Below are positions 15,860 through 24,158 of a stretch of 64,000 nt of DNA, in pieces. Source of the stretch: a bacterium (GTDB taxonomy: Bacteria; Bdellovibrionota_G; JALEGL01). The stretch is from NCBI GenBank assembly GCA_022763185.1, contig JALEGL010000006.1, positions 31,793-95,792 of the forward strand. Direction: 5' to 3'. How positions within the stretch are numbered: the stretch's first letter is position 1; each line of letters begins with the position of its first letter. Position numbers and translations under genes: made by a program. A model generated the notes under the pieces. The model ran no database searches, was not told the DNA's origin, and saw nothing but the letters and a program-made list of their open reading frames with translations.

Positions 15860-17157
15860 GGTTTAATTCGATCCATCAATCTTGGAAACGGAATGGTTTC
15901 TCTGACATGATGTAAGCCACAGACCCAAGCGACAGCTCTCTCTAAACCTAAACCAAAACCAGCATGTGGAACGGTACCATAACGGCGTAAGTCCAGGAAC
16001 CATTCAAAATGTTCTTTGGGTAAATCGTGGGCAGCTATGGCTTGTTCTAAAACCTCTAAATTCTCTTCACGTTCACCACCGCCAATGATTTCACCATAAC
16101 CTTCTGGGGCTAAGACATCAACAGATAAAGATAGCTTACTGTTTTCTGGGTCTTTTTTCATATAAAAGGCTTTGATCTCTGCTGGATAACGATGCACCAT
16201 GATGGGCGTATCAAACTCCTTGGTTAACATGGTTTCATCATCTGCACCAAAATCATCTCCCCAAACAATATCACTGCCTAATTCATGCAGTTTTTTAATG
16301 GCGTCATCATAATGAATGCGTGGAAAGGGTTTTTGAATTTTTTCTAAAAGACTGATGTCTCTTTCTAAAACTTTAAGTTCCTGTTGACGGTTTTTTAAAA
16401 CACGACCCACAATGTATTTTAAAAACTTTTCTGCCAAGTCCATGTTATCGTTTAATGTGTTGTAGGCCACCTCTGGCTCTACCATCCAAAACTCAGTCAA
16501 GTGTCTACGGGTCTTGGATTTTTCAGCTCTAAAGGTGGGGCCAAAGCAATAAACTTTGCCAAAAGCCATGGCTCCCGCTTCCATGTACAACTGACCGCTT
16601 TGGGTTAAATACGCTTGTCTGTCAAAATAGGTGGTCTCAAAAAGGTTGGTGGTTCCTTCACAGGCGGAAGGGGTAAAGATTGGTGCATCAATCAAGGTAA
16701 AATCTTCTTGATTGAAAAAATCACGAATGGCATTGACCAACTCGTGCCGTATTTTTAAAATGGCATTTTGGCGTTTTGAACGTAGCCATAAATGCCGGTT
16801 TTCCATTAAAAACGCCACACCATGTTCTTTAGGCGTAATGGGATAATCAGTGGCTTCGCCAACAATCGAGTAATCTGTAACGCCAATTTCATAACCGAGA
16901 TCTGAACGTGAATCTTCACGAACTGTTCCAGTAATCGTTAAAGACGTTTCTTGGCTTAAGTTGGCAGCAGCTTCAAATAACTCTGATGAAACGTCGTTTT
17001 TACCAATCACACATTGGATAATAGCACTGCCGTCACGCAATTGAAGGAAGTGAACATTCTTACTGCTACGTCTATTATATAACCAGCCTTTTAAACAAAC
17101 GGTTTGATTAACATGTTGGCCAATATCGGCGATACGAGGAGATAAAGCTGTTGTCAT
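15856..17157 (-). CDS. asnS: Asparaginyl-tRNA synthetase
   Basis: A class IIb aminoacyl-tRNA synthetase charging tRNA-Asn in the cytosol. The N-terminal OB-fold anticodon-binding domain (residues 15-100) includes [20 protein letters not shown]. Motif 2 is [20 protein letters not shown] (208-227) and motif 3 [13 protein letters not shown] near 400. The FWMVEPE sequence and the short length (433) separate it from aspartyl-tRNA synthetase. Presence of AsnRS suggests that Asn-tRNA is made directly and that the Asp-tRNA amidation route may be absent. It follows the lipoprotein gene by 3 nt in one operon, so its promoter is the one at 17767-17795. Confidence 0.95.
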   Translation of the reverse strand: MTTALSPRIADIGQHVNQTVCLKGWLYNRRSSKNVHFLQLRDGSAIIQCVIGKNDVSSELFEAAANLSQETSLTITGTVREDSRSDLGYEIGVTDYSIVGEATDYPITPKEHGVAFLMENRHLWLRSKRQNAILKIRHELVNAIRDFFNQEDFTLIDAPIFTPSACEGTTNLFETTYFDRQAYLTQSGQLYMEAGAMAFGKVYCFGPTFRAEKSKTRRHLTEFWMVEPEVAYNTLNDNMDLAEKFLKYIVGRVLKNRQQELKVLERDISLLEKIQKPFPRIHYDDAIKKLHELGSDIVWGDDFGADDETMLTKEFDTPIMVHRYPAEIKAFYMKKDPENSKLSLSVDVLAPEGYGEIIGGGEREENLEVLEQAIAAHDLPKEHFEWFLDLRRYGTVPHAGFGLGLERAVAWVCGLHHVRETIPFPRLMDRIKP

Positions 17158-17160
17158 GAT

Positions 17161-17757
17161 TTAATTCTTCCAGTGAAACGATAGGTTGGCTTCAACGCTA
17201 TCCAAGTTAAGGGTTACGTCATTCATCAATTCTTCTTGTTTAGGAAAGAGTACTTTGTAGTTGCGTGACCAAGGCGTGATTTGTGGGTAAAAATAACTCA
17301 GCATCAATGCATCTCCTTGCAAGTCTTGAATATGCTTGGGCTTTGCCAAGCTGCCATCGGCTTGAACCATTCGTACTTTCCAGTTGCGGGCATTTTTTTC
17401 AATTTTGGATAGTTTGTGATTGTTGGAGAAATGAAAGACAAGAAAAGTATAATGCTTTTCATTTTCCAACATTTGTTCCTGTAGAAGTTCCTGTTTTTCT
17501 TCTGGGCTGAGGCGGTACTTATTGGCAAACTCATTGACATATGCACGTCTCAGGGATTCACTTAAAAATACGGCTTGGGTCTCAAAACGTACTTTTTCTA
17601 TGGTGTAGGCCCCCTTGCTGCGGGTTTGATGGCGTAGGTTTTTGTGGTAGTCACTGGAATACTGTCCAAAAATATTCACTTTATGCGCGCAGCCTTGCAA
17701 AAAAGCTAAACATAAAGCAAAGTATGCAACCCAACGTATGCTCGGTAATTTTATCAT
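17161..17757 (-). CDS. Lipoprotein of unknown function, co-transcribed with asnS
   Basis: The N-terminus has KLPSIRW, a hydrophobic core and lipobox LQGC with the acylated Cys at 23. The mature protein of about 176 residues is charged, with a long helical middle (SESLRRAYVNEFANKYRLSP, then a Gln/Glu-rich stretch), and a strand-rich end. No known domain recognised. The 3-nt gap to asnS means one transcript and probably coupled translation; the pairing may be specific to this lineage. It starts nine bases after a -10 element with no Shine-Dalgarno. Confidence 0.7.
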   Translation of the reverse strand: MIKLPSIRWVAYFALCLAFLQGCAHKVNIFGQYSSDYHKNLRHQTRSKGAYTIEKVRFETQAVFLSESLRRAYVNEFANKYRLSPEEKQELLQEQMLENEKHYTFLVFHFSNNHKLSKIEKNARNWKVRMVQADGSLAKPKHIQDLQGDALMLSYFYPQITPWSRNYKVLFPKQEELMNDVTLNLDSVEANLSFHWKN

Positions 17758-17766
17758 GCGCTAGCT

Positions 17767-17795
17767 GATATACCTTGAACTTATGAAGAGTGCAA
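17767..17795 (-). promoter_or_regulatory. Promoter of the lipoprotein-asnS operon, apparently leaderless
   Basis: On the minus strand TTGCAC (17795-17790), 17-bp spacer, TATATC (17772-17767), then nine bases to the ATG at 17757. The spacing is ideal and no Shine-Dalgarno precedes the ATG. Confidence 0.6.
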
Positions 17796-18002
17796 AAACT
17801 TGCTCAAATCTTTTTTAATTCTAAGAAAGAACTTTTTAGGAATTGTTAAACCAAGAGCCTGGCATTTCTTTATGCAAAATCACTTTTCATCAACCAAAAG
17901 TGTTGTTTTGTTTCAATTCATCCCATCTAGGTCGCCCACAGCCAAAAGCTTAGGCTTCATTCGTGGGCTAAAACATTTCTTGAATTTAAGTAAGTTGTCT
18001 AA

Positions 18003-18016
18003 TTGTTGCGCAACAA
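18003..18016. promoter_or_regulatory. Perfect 14-bp palindrome, candidate operator
   Basis: TTGTTGCGCAACAA is a perfect palindrome 58 bp before the MaoC start codon, in an otherwise plain 317-bp gap (17758-18074) where I see no credible gene. Its size and position suit the binding site of a dimeric repressor or activator. No matching regulator gene is adjacent. Confidence 0.4.
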
Positions 18017-18074
18017 GAGTTAATATATTAGTTTAGTCCAGAGTTATAAAGTTTATGCTAAAAAAGGACGTACA

Positions 18075-18524
18075 ATGCGTGGAGAAGAATACACATATTT
18101 TGAAGCTTTAGAGCTGGGTTATCAATGGCGATCAGCCAATAGAACCGTCACGGAAACAGATATTGTTAATTTTGCCGGTTTAAGTGGTGACTTTAATAGA
18201 ATTCATACCGATGCTGAATTTGCCAAGGCAACAGAGTTTGGACAAAGAATAGCCCATGGCTTGTTGGGTTTATCAATTTCTTCTGGTTTACAGACAACAG
18301 AAGCTCCTTGGGCAATTGTCGCTTTTGCCAATTTAGAATGGAAATTTTCCAAACCTATTTTTATTGGTGACACTGTTCACAGTGAAAGTAAGATCATCAA
18401 ACTAAAGGATCTTGGACGCAGAGGCGCGGGAATCGTTAAGATTGAGCGTAAATTGGTCAATCAAGATGGATTAGTCACGCAACAAGGTGTTTGGACCTTA
18501 ATGGTTGGGAAAAAACCCGTATGA
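18075..18524 (+). CDS. MaoC-family (R)-specific enoyl-CoA hydratase-like protein
   Basis: A single hot-dog domain of 149 residues. The hydratase-2 motif is visible as TDIVNFAGLSGDFNRIHTD with D39 and H44 as the catalytic pair, then FGQRIAHGLLGLS. Such enzymes add water to trans-2-enoyl-CoA or related thioesters. The C-terminus is beta-rich and ends WTLMVGKKPV. AAGGA lies 9 nt before the ATG. Its stop overlaps the ATG of the following epimerase gene (ATGA), so the two are translationally coupled and may act in one pathway, perhaps polymer or lipid modification. This link is inference. Confidence 0.8.
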   Translation: MRGEEYTYFEALELGYQWRSANRTVTETDIVNFAGLSGDFNRIHTDAEFAKATEFGQRIAHGLLGLSISSGLQTTEAPWAIVAFANLEWKFSKPIFIGDTVHSESKIIKLKDLGRRGAGIVKIERKLVNQDGLVTQQGVWTLMVGKKPV

Positions 18525-19483
18525 ACAGCAAGCACTTAGAGAATAAAAAAATTCTGATTACCGGTGGAGCCGGGTTTATAGGTTCACATTTGGTTGAAAT
18601 TCTGTGTCAGAATAACCAGGTAACCATATTGGATAATTTTTCACGTGATGCACTTAAAAATACTCAACTGGCTGAGCATCCCAACGTTAGTATTGTCAAA
18701 GGAGATGTTTGTATTCAAAGTGACGTTGAAGCAGCCTGTAAAGATAAAACACATGTGATTCACTTGGCCTCTATTGCCGGAGTGGATACGGTTTTGAAAA
18801 AACCGGTAGAAACCATGACCATTGCTTTACTGGGCACATACCATATTTTAGAAGCATGCAAAAAACAGGGCTCAGTAGAACGAATCATTGATTTTTCTAC
18901 CAGCGAAGTTTTTGGAACTTACGCTTACAAAGTAACTGAAGGCAATGCCACAAGCTTGGGTGCAGTAGGTGAAGCCAGATGGACCTATGCAGTCAGTAAG
19001 TTGGCTACTGAACATTTGGCCCATAATTACTGGCGTCAATATGGTTTGCCTACGTGCTCCGTGCGGCCGTTTAACATTTTTGGCCCCAATCAAGTAGGTG
19101 AAGGTGCTATTCATCGTTTCATTACACGCGCTTTGCGCAATGAAAACTTGGAGATTCACAACGATGGTGATCAAATCAGATCTTGGTGTTACATCGATGA
19201 TATTGTTGATGGCATACTGTTATGTTTAACAGCCGATAAGGTTTTGGGTGAAGCCTTTAATATTGGAAACCCACAAAACACACTGACCATTTATGGTTTA
19301 GCCAAAGAGATTATTCGTTTATCTGGGTCAAGCTCAGAAATCACCTTTAAAACTTGGGATCAGCAAGATGTTGAGTTACGCATTCCTGATATCAATAAGG
19401 CCAAAGACCTTTTAGGTTTTCAGCCTAAATTTGATTTGGAAACCGGACTTCGTAAAACGATTGAATGGTATAGAAAAAAATAA
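18521..19483 (+). CDS. NAD-dependent epimerase/dehydratase (nucleotide-sugar type)
   Basis: An extended SDR protein of 320 residues from ATG 18521, which overlaps the MaoC stop by 4 bp. The Rossmann NAD site is TGGAGFIGSHL (14-24), the acidic ribose-binding residue D38 lies in ILDNFSRD, and the catalytic residues are in STSEV (126-130) and YAVSK (Y156, K160). RPFNIFGPNQ (about 183-192) and the SWCYIDDIVDGILL block suit UDP-glucose 4-epimerase, dTDP-glucose 4,6-dehydratase or UDP-glucuronate decarboxylase; the exact reaction is open. Likely supplies an activated sugar for surface polysaccharide. Confidence 0.8.
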   Translation: MNSKHLENKKILITGGAGFIGSHLVEILCQNNQVTILDNFSRDALKNTQLAEHPNVSIVKGDVCIQSDVEAACKDKTHVIHLASIAGVDTVLKKPVETMTIALLGTYHILEACKKQGSVERIIDFSTSEVFGTYAYKVTEGNATSLGAVGEARWTYAVSKLATEHLAHNYWRQYGLPTCSVRPFNIFGPNQVGEGAIHRFITRALRNENLEIHNDGDQIRSWCYIDDIVDGILLCLTADKVLGEAFNIGNPQNTLTIYGLAKEIIRLSGSSSEITFKTWDQQDVELRIPDINKAKDLLGFQPKFDLETGLRKTIEWYRKK

Positions 19484-19498
19484 GTCCGTAAGACTTGA

Positions 19499-20617
19499 TT
19501 AATTAACAGTGTAGACAAAAATATCAGCAAAGCGGTCATAGGTTTTAATGTCATAACGCGGATAGCGACTTTGATTGAGAATAATTTCTATGCGTGTTGT
19601 TGAACCGGTTTGCTGAGTATGAATACTCTTAAGCATTTGGTCATTAATTGAAATACGTGAGCGAGCTTTACCTTTGTCAACGCTTTTAAAATCGATGCGT
19701 ATGCGTTTAGGATTAGACAAGCGACTGACATTTGGTTTGTTGAGTTTTTGTGTTGCAGAAATTGAAACTTTATAAAACGCAGCTGTCTTAACATAACCGA
19801 GTTGAGTTAATCGTGTTTTGGAAGAACGTGTTTTTTTAGGGATATTTTTTTTCTGGATTTTTTTGGGGGGAGAGACTTTTTTTTGTGAGCTTTGTTTTAC
19901 ACGCTTATTTTCAATAGCTTTTTGTTTGTCTTGTCTTTTGACATCTTGAACACTGATCACTTTTGGCAGTTTGTCTTTTAATTCTTGGCTGTTAGGTAAC
20001 AGTTGTCTAAACTTTTTATTAACCCCCAGCTTGAGAGCGATCAAGGCTAAAAAGAGTGCCAAAATACCCAAATATCTTTTTCTACGTTTTTTTTTTCGGT
20101 TTTGTGCCATTTTGGGCAGCTGCATTTCAACACGGGTTTTTTGTGCCAAGTCATTGGATGGCGAGGATTTTAGTGTTTCTTCATCCAAGGTCACAGCAAC
20201 AAAATGCGGATTTTGATCCGGACTTTGTAAGGCCAAATGCTCTAAAGAATTTAAGTCGGTGATAATTGTTTTTTCTGCAAGGATGGCTTGAGTTTCTTGC
20301 TCAATGGGATCTTGAGTTGAAGTATTATTTGGCAAGGCTTGCTTTTCTTGTTCTAAAAGCGCTTGCAGGTCTTGTTTGTTTTGCTCTGAAAGGTCAATAA
20401 ATTGTATAATCATACCTTTTTGACCTTGATTATTTTGGCTAAATTTAAATACTTTCCCACTTAACTTTAAGCCTTGATCAAAATTTAAGATGAGCTCATC
20501 ACCAACGGAAAACTGTGAAGAGCTTGCCACCATCAGGCCCTTTGAGTTGATTTTAATAGCCATTTTAAGAACTTTAATATTCTTAACAGGATGTGATATT
20601 TTTAATTGTATGGCCAT
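19499..20617 (-). CDS. PilZ-like domain, membrane helix and AMIN-like domain protein
   Basis: Three parts. Residues 1-95 resemble a PilZ domain (GLMVASSSQFSVGDELILNF, then KGMIIQFIDLSEQ), but the c-di-GMP motif RxxxR and DxSxxG are not both intact, so nucleotide binding is doubtful. A Lys/Arg-rich stretch precedes one transmembrane helix (182-199). A long basic linker (PPKKIQKKNIPKK) leads to a C-terminal AMIN-like domain (about 275-372: RLSNPKRIRIDFKSVDKG) of the sort that binds peptidoglycan or other surface polymers in secretins and amidases. Topology would put PilZ in the cytosol and AMIN in the periplasm. ATG 20617 is preferred; an in-frame TTG at 20734 adds 39 poor residues. Divergent from tatA. 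Confidence 0.6.
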   Translation of the reverse strand: MAIQLKISHPVKNIKVLKMAIKINSKGLMVASSSQFSVGDELILNFDQGLKLSGKVFKFSQNNQGQKGMIIQFIDLSEQNKQDLQALLEQEKQALPNNTSTQDPIEQETQAILAEKTIITDLNSLEHLALQSPDQNPHFVAVTLDEETLKSSPSNDLAQKTRVEMQLPKMAQNRKKKRRKRYLGILALFLALIALKLGVNKKFRQLLPNSQELKDKLPKVISVQDVKRQDKQKAIENKRVKQSSQKKVSPPKKIQKKNIPKKTRSSKTRLTQLGYVKTAAFYKVSISATQKLNKPNVSRLSNPKRIRIDFKSVDKGKARSRISINDQMLKSIHTQQTGSTTRIEIILNQSRYPRYDIKTYDRFADIFVYTVN

Positions 20618-20750
20618 GGTAAGATGATGAGATTTAATACTATCTAAAATAGAGGCATAACTCAAGTTAGGTCCAAAAAGCAGATTGAGTAAAGTCTTGT
20701 TCGTAAAATAATTGACCCGTAAATTTATGATCAAGCAGTGCTATAACTTG

Positions 20751-20784
20751 TTTACTTTCTGATAAAGCGTGCTAGAATGCGCCC
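20751..20784 (+). promoter_or_regulatory. tatA promoter, apparently leaderless
   Basis: TTTACT (20751-20756), 16 bp, then TGC-TAGAAT extended -10 (20773-20778) and exactly six bases (GCGCCC) before the ATG of tatA. No Shine-Dalgarno. The layout is nearly the same as at 1756-1767 and 29767-29778. Confidence 0.55.
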
Positions 20785-20961
20785 ATGTTTGGAACGACTG
20801 AATTACTTTTAGTTTTGGGTGCCGTTTTATTGCTTTTTGGTGGACGCAAAATTCCAGAACTGTTTGAGGGTTTGGGCAAAGGTATTAAAAGTTTTAAAAA
20901 AACGATGAAAGAAGATGATGACCAAGAAAAGCTGGATGATTCAGATCAATCTAAGTCATAA
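20785..20961 (+). CDS. tatA: Twin-arginine translocase subunit TatA/E
   Basis: A 58-residue TatA-type protein: N-terminal membrane helix [20 protein letters not shown], the hinge and conserved amphipathic helix start [19 protein letters not shown], then an acidic tail [15 protein letters not shown]. These match the TatA pore-forming subunit of the Tat export system in the inner membrane, which moves folded, twin-Arg signal proteins. TatB and TatC are not in the window. Expressed from the extended -10 immediately upstream. It is followed after 18 nt by a GTG-started flippase-like gene, so the two are probably one unit. Confidence 0.9.
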   Translation: MFGTTELLLVLGAVLLLFGGRKIPELFEGLGKGIKSFKKTMKEDDDQEKLDDSDQSKS

Positions 20962-20979
20962 TTTTTTTCTTTTATCTTT

Positions 20980-21969
20980 GTGAAGTTATTTTTAAAAATT
21001 TTTGTTGTTATTGCTATAGGCCTTGGAGCCTTCTATTTGGCATTTAAAAATGTTGATTTCAATCAAAGTTTAAGTGTTTTTAAGGATGCACCACTGAGTT
21101 TACAGATAGGTGTGTTTTTTTGTTTTTTTTTAACCCATATTTTTAGAACATTACGCTGGAAGTTTTTACAAGAAGACTTGCATACTGTTCCTGTTATGGA
21201 TGTTTATGCCATCCACAGTATTGGTTTTTTAGGTATATTCATTTTACCATTTCGTTTGGGAGAGCTGGTTAGGCCGGGGCTGTTAAAAAAACAGCAGGCA
21301 ACACCTCTTTCTAAAACATTAACCTATGTTTTTATTGAGAGAGTTTTTGATGGCATTGTTGTCTGCGCTTTATTCTTTATAGGGATTGAAATCAGTTTAA
21401 AACAAGGGTTGATTTTAAGTGCAGAGCAATCAACTAAAATAGCATTTTACCTAAATCAAGGTTTAATGCTGTTTTGTGGTTTGAGTGTTTTTTTATTGTG
21501 TATTGCTTTTTTTATACAAAAAAAACAACATACCGTATCTAAACATTTTTTATGGAATCGTTATGGGCAACATATTGCAAAAGCATTGACAATAGTTCTA
21601 TCATCTAAAAAAAGCCTGATGACTTTTTTCTATTCAGTTTTAGTTTGGTTGGCTGCTGTTGGCGCTTATTGGTTAATGTTTAAAGCATATCAGTTTCCAT
21701 TAGGTTTTTTTGCAGCCATGAGTGTTTTGGGTTTGTTGAGCTTGGGGCTGATGATTCCTGGTCCTCCAGGCTTTATTGGAACCTTTCATTTTTTCATTCA
21801 AATTAGCTTAGCTATTTTTTTGATTGATGCTAGTCATGCCATCGCTTACGCAAGCAGTCTCTATCTTGTAAATGCAATTTATATTATTTTATCTGGAGTA
21901 TGGGGCAGCTGGTATATGTCCGTGAATATTAAAGATATACAGGGTTTAACAAAACAACAGCAGGTGTGA
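20980..21969 (+). CDS. YbhN/LPG-synthase-TM-like flippase family protein
   Basis: A 329-residue protein with about eight transmembrane helices of the lysylphosphatidylglycerol-synthase transmembrane (UPF0104) family. Signature residues: LRWKFLQEDLHT (58-69), LPFRLGELVRPGLL (90-103) and FIERVFDGIVV (118-128). The hydrophilic catalytic (GNAT-like) domain of MprF is absent, so it is a membrane-only member, probably handling a lipid or lipid-linked sugar. The GTG start has no clear Shine-Dalgarno. It lies 18 nt after tatA and 19 nt before the CPBP gene, on the same strand. Confidence 0.75.
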   Translation: MKLFLKIFVVIAIGLGAFYLAFKNVDFNQSLSVFKDAPLSLQIGVFFCFFLTHIFRTLRWKFLQEDLHTVPVMDVYAIHSIGFLGIFILPFRLGELVRPGLLKKQQATPLSKTLTYVFIERVFDGIVVCALFFIGIEISLKQGLILSAEQSTKIAFYLNQGLMLFCGLSVFLLCIAFFIQKKQHTVSKHFLWNRYGQHIAKALTIVLSSKKSLMTFFYSVLVWLAAVGAYWLMFKAYQFPLGFFAAMSVLGLLSLGLMIPGPPGFIGTFHFFIQISLAIFLIDASHAIAYASSLYLVNAIYIILSGVWGSWYMSVNIKDIQGLTKQQQV

Positions 21970-21988
21970 TTTAACAAGGATTAATTTT

Positions 21989-22570
21989 TTGGTAAGAAAC
22001 TCTATGGATAAAAAAGAGCATAAAGAAGGAATACAATTGCTGCCCATGGGCATTATTTATTTTATTCTTTTTTTAATTGTTTGGTTTGTCGATCAAAAGT
22101 ACAAAATTATTGCTTATCAAAATTATCAAGATGATATAGTACTGTCTTGGAGCAGTGATATTGTCTTTTGTATTCTATTTGCGTCAATGGTTATTGTGTT
22201 CTCTCAGGTTTTGGGCAGCTTCTCTAAGCTTTTTCACAACCTCGAGCAGTTATTTCAAGAGATTTTAGGTGACTTATCTTTGCAGGATATTTTTTTTATT
22301 GCAGCATTTTCAGCTGTTTGTGAAGAGTATTTTTTTAGAGGTTTGCTTCAATATTATTTGGGCCTGCTTCCAGCATCGTTGATGTTTGGTCTGTTGCACA
22401 GTGGACCCAGTAAACGATTTTTGCCATGGACAATTTTTGCTACAGCCATGGGTTTTATTTTAGGAAGTTTATACATGACGTTTGATAATATTTTTATACC
22501 CATAGGCGTTCATTTTTTAATTAACTTTATTAACTTATGTTTCATGCAACAAAAAAAATTGAGCCCTTGA
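21989..22570 (+). CDS. CPBP-family intramembrane metalloprotease-like protein
   Basis: Membrane protein with about five helices and the CPBP (CAAX protease/bacteriocin-processing) motifs: CEEYFFRGLLQ (EExxxR), FGLLHSG (His) and VHFLINFINL (HxxxN). These residues line a metal-dependent active site inside the membrane. Prokaryotic members often process or protect against small peptides; substrate unknown. The TTG at 21989 lies 8 nt after AAGGA; the ATG at 22004 is 23 nt away, so TTG is the more probable start though unusual. Same operon as tatA and the flippase-like gene. Confidence 0.7.
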   Translation: MVRNSMDKKEHKEGIQLLPMGIIYFILFLIVWFVDQKYKIIAYQNYQDDIVLSWSSDIVFCILFASMVIVFSQVLGSFSKLFHNLEQLFQEILGDLSLQDIFFIAAFSAVCEEYFFRGLLQYYLGLLPASLMFGLLHSGPSKRFLPWTIFATAMGFILGSLYMTFDNIFIPIGVHFLINFINLCFMQQKKLSP

Positions 22571-22584
22571 ATATAGCTGATTTT

Positions 22585-23517
22585 TTAGGATAGATTTTGA
22601 AAATCTTGAGCATTAAAATTACAGTTTAAGGCCGTTAAGAAAATGTTTGGGTTCTGGGGGTTGAGCTTAAACGCTTGTTGGAGGTGGTACTTTGCTTGAT
22701 CAACTTTATGTTTTTTTTGTAATAATTTAGCCATAAGAATATGTATTTCTGAATGCTCTAATTTTTTGAGCCAATGGGCCAAATGGTATTCAAGTTCACT
22801 GTATTTGTTTTGGGCATAAAAAATATCTTCAGTTAACTTAAGTAAGTCTTTAACATCTATGGATTGGGTAATAATAGAGTCAATATAGTCTAAAGCTTCT
22901 GAGTGATATTTATTTTGATGTAAAGCCTTAGCATGATGAAGCTGTAAATCAGGATTCTGAGGATCAAGAGCTATGGCTTTTTCAGTTAAACTTAAATAAT
23001 CAGCATGAGAATCTTTGTTTTGAAGCTCATCCAAATGCTTTTGATAAAGGTTGATCAAGATACTTTTTGGCGCATGTTTTTGGCTAACCAAAGTTTCTAG
23101 ATGTTTACGAGTTTTTTCATTGTTTCCTTGTAAAGCATACGCTTTATATAAACCATAATGGGCAAGCGGTGCGGTATGCCTGTTGAGTAAGGCTTTTTCA
23201 AAGTGTTCAATACCATAATCATCGAGTTTTGCATGTAAAGCATCAAAACCAATCTCAAGATAAAGCTGGTGCAAATCCTGCTTGTTTAATTGAGGGTGAG
23301 AAAGCAGGTTAGCATGCAGCTTAAATGCCCGCTGTGCTTCTCCTTTTAAACGCAACAGTTTACCTAAAATTAAATACGCTTTAACATCATTCCTATTCTG
23401 TTTAATTTTATGATCAAAATACTCAATCATGTCATCATAAAAATAATGATGATCTTGACCTAAGGGGTTTCTTGAAAAAATAGACTGCGCAAGTGAGCGT
23501 AAGGCTTCTAACATCAC
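22585..23517 (-). CDS. lapB: TPR-repeat protein, LapB (YciM)-like
   Basis: A 310-residue helical protein with several TPR-like units, e.g. AYLILGKLLRLKGEAQRAFK (47-66), AHYGLYKAYALQGNNEKTRK (118-137) and ILMAKLLQKKHKVDQAKYHL. It lies 3 nt downstream of a LapA-like gene, as in the yciS-yciM (lapAB) pair that controls lipopolysaccharide synthesis by steering LpxC degradation. The C-terminal rubredoxin-type zinc motif of E. coli LapB is missing: the C-terminus has no CxxC pair. The LapB name rests on the neighbour and TPR content and is therefore tentative. Confidence 0.6.
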   Translation of the reverse strand: MMLEALRSLAQSIFSRNPLGQDHHYFYDDMIEYFDHKIKQNRNDVKAYLILGKLLRLKGEAQRAFKLHANLLSHPQLNKQDLHQLYLEIGFDALHAKLDDYGIEHFEKALLNRHTAPLAHYGLYKAYALQGNNEKTRKHLETLVSQKHAPKSILINLYQKHLDELQNKDSHADYLSLTEKAIALDPQNPDLQLHHAKALHQNKYHSEALDYIDSIITQSIDVKDLLKLTEDIFYAQNKYSELEYHLAHWLKKLEHSEIHILMAKLLQKKHKVDQAKYHLQQAFKLNPQNPNIFLTALNCNFNAQDFQNLS

Positions 23518-23520
23518 GGA

Positions 23521-23976
23521 TTATAAAGTCGTTGACTTGGAGTCGATATGGGTTTGCTCCAAATCTACATCTTGGGGATTGTTTTTTTTGCCGGTATCGG
23601 TTTGGATAGAGGCAGAGGATTGTTCTAAGTCGTTGACCCAAGTGTTTGAAGCTTCATGAGAAGGGCTTAATTTTTTTTGTAGAGGGTTGTTGCGCAAATC
23701 ATCCACTTCTTTTTGCAAGCGTTGAATTTCTTTCTGTTTTTTTCTAAGCTTGGCTTTGCTACGAAACACTTCAACAATAAAGTAAACACTGGCCAAAGCA
23801 AAACCGGCACAAAAAGATAAAAGAAGAGAAGTCGCTAAGGGGTGTTGAGGGGATAACCAATGCAAGAATTGAATTTGTATGGGTTGAGAGTTTTCCCAAA
23901 AGAAAAAGAAAAATACAGTAACAACAATAAATACCAGCAACAGTTGTAATAAACGTCCAATACTCTTCATGCCCAT
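23521..23976 (-). CDS. lapA: LapA-like (DUF1049) inner-membrane protein
   Basis: Two hydrophobic helices (about 10-30 and 45-67) separated by a short periplasmic loop (QPIQIQFLHW), a charged coiled-coil stretch (AKLRKKQKEIQRLQKEVDDL) and a polar tail of about 60 residues. This is the LapA/YciS arrangement. It precedes the LapB-like TPR gene by 3 nt. I chose ATG 23976 (residues MGMKSIGRLLQ); ATG 23970 is also possible, and the upstream extension to 24027 adds a non-hydrophobic stretch. Role: probably envelope biogenesis with LapB; inferred. Confidence 0.65.
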   Translation of the reverse strand: MGMKSIGRLLQLLLVFIVVTVFFFFFWENSQPIQIQFLHWLSPQHPLATSLLLSFCAGFALASVYFIVEVFRSKAKLRKKQKEIQRLQKEVDDLRNNPLQKKLSPSHEASNTWVNDLEQSSASIQTDTGKKNNPQDVDLEQTHIDSKSTTL

Positions 23977-24158
23977 CAATGTACGTTTTATCCGCAGAAT
24001 TGTAAAATCTTTTTTTGTTAGTAGCATTTATCGTTATTGATGAGAATACTTAAGAGGGGTCTCAAGCTATACAAGCTATACAATCAATTTCAGGCCTCTT
24101 AAGCTTCTCTTATTCATTCATGCAAAAAACTTGGCCTAAAATATGCTTAATGTTGTTC

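Noticed and set aside
17800..18036. 78-aa plus-strand reading frame
   Set aside because: No ribosome site, unusual composition and no recognisable features; it overlaps the palindrome and the MaoC promoter region.
22585..23517. Full E. coli-type LapB
   Set aside because: The C-terminal CxxC rubredoxin motif is missing; only the TPR part and the neighbour support the name, so it is kept as LapB-like.
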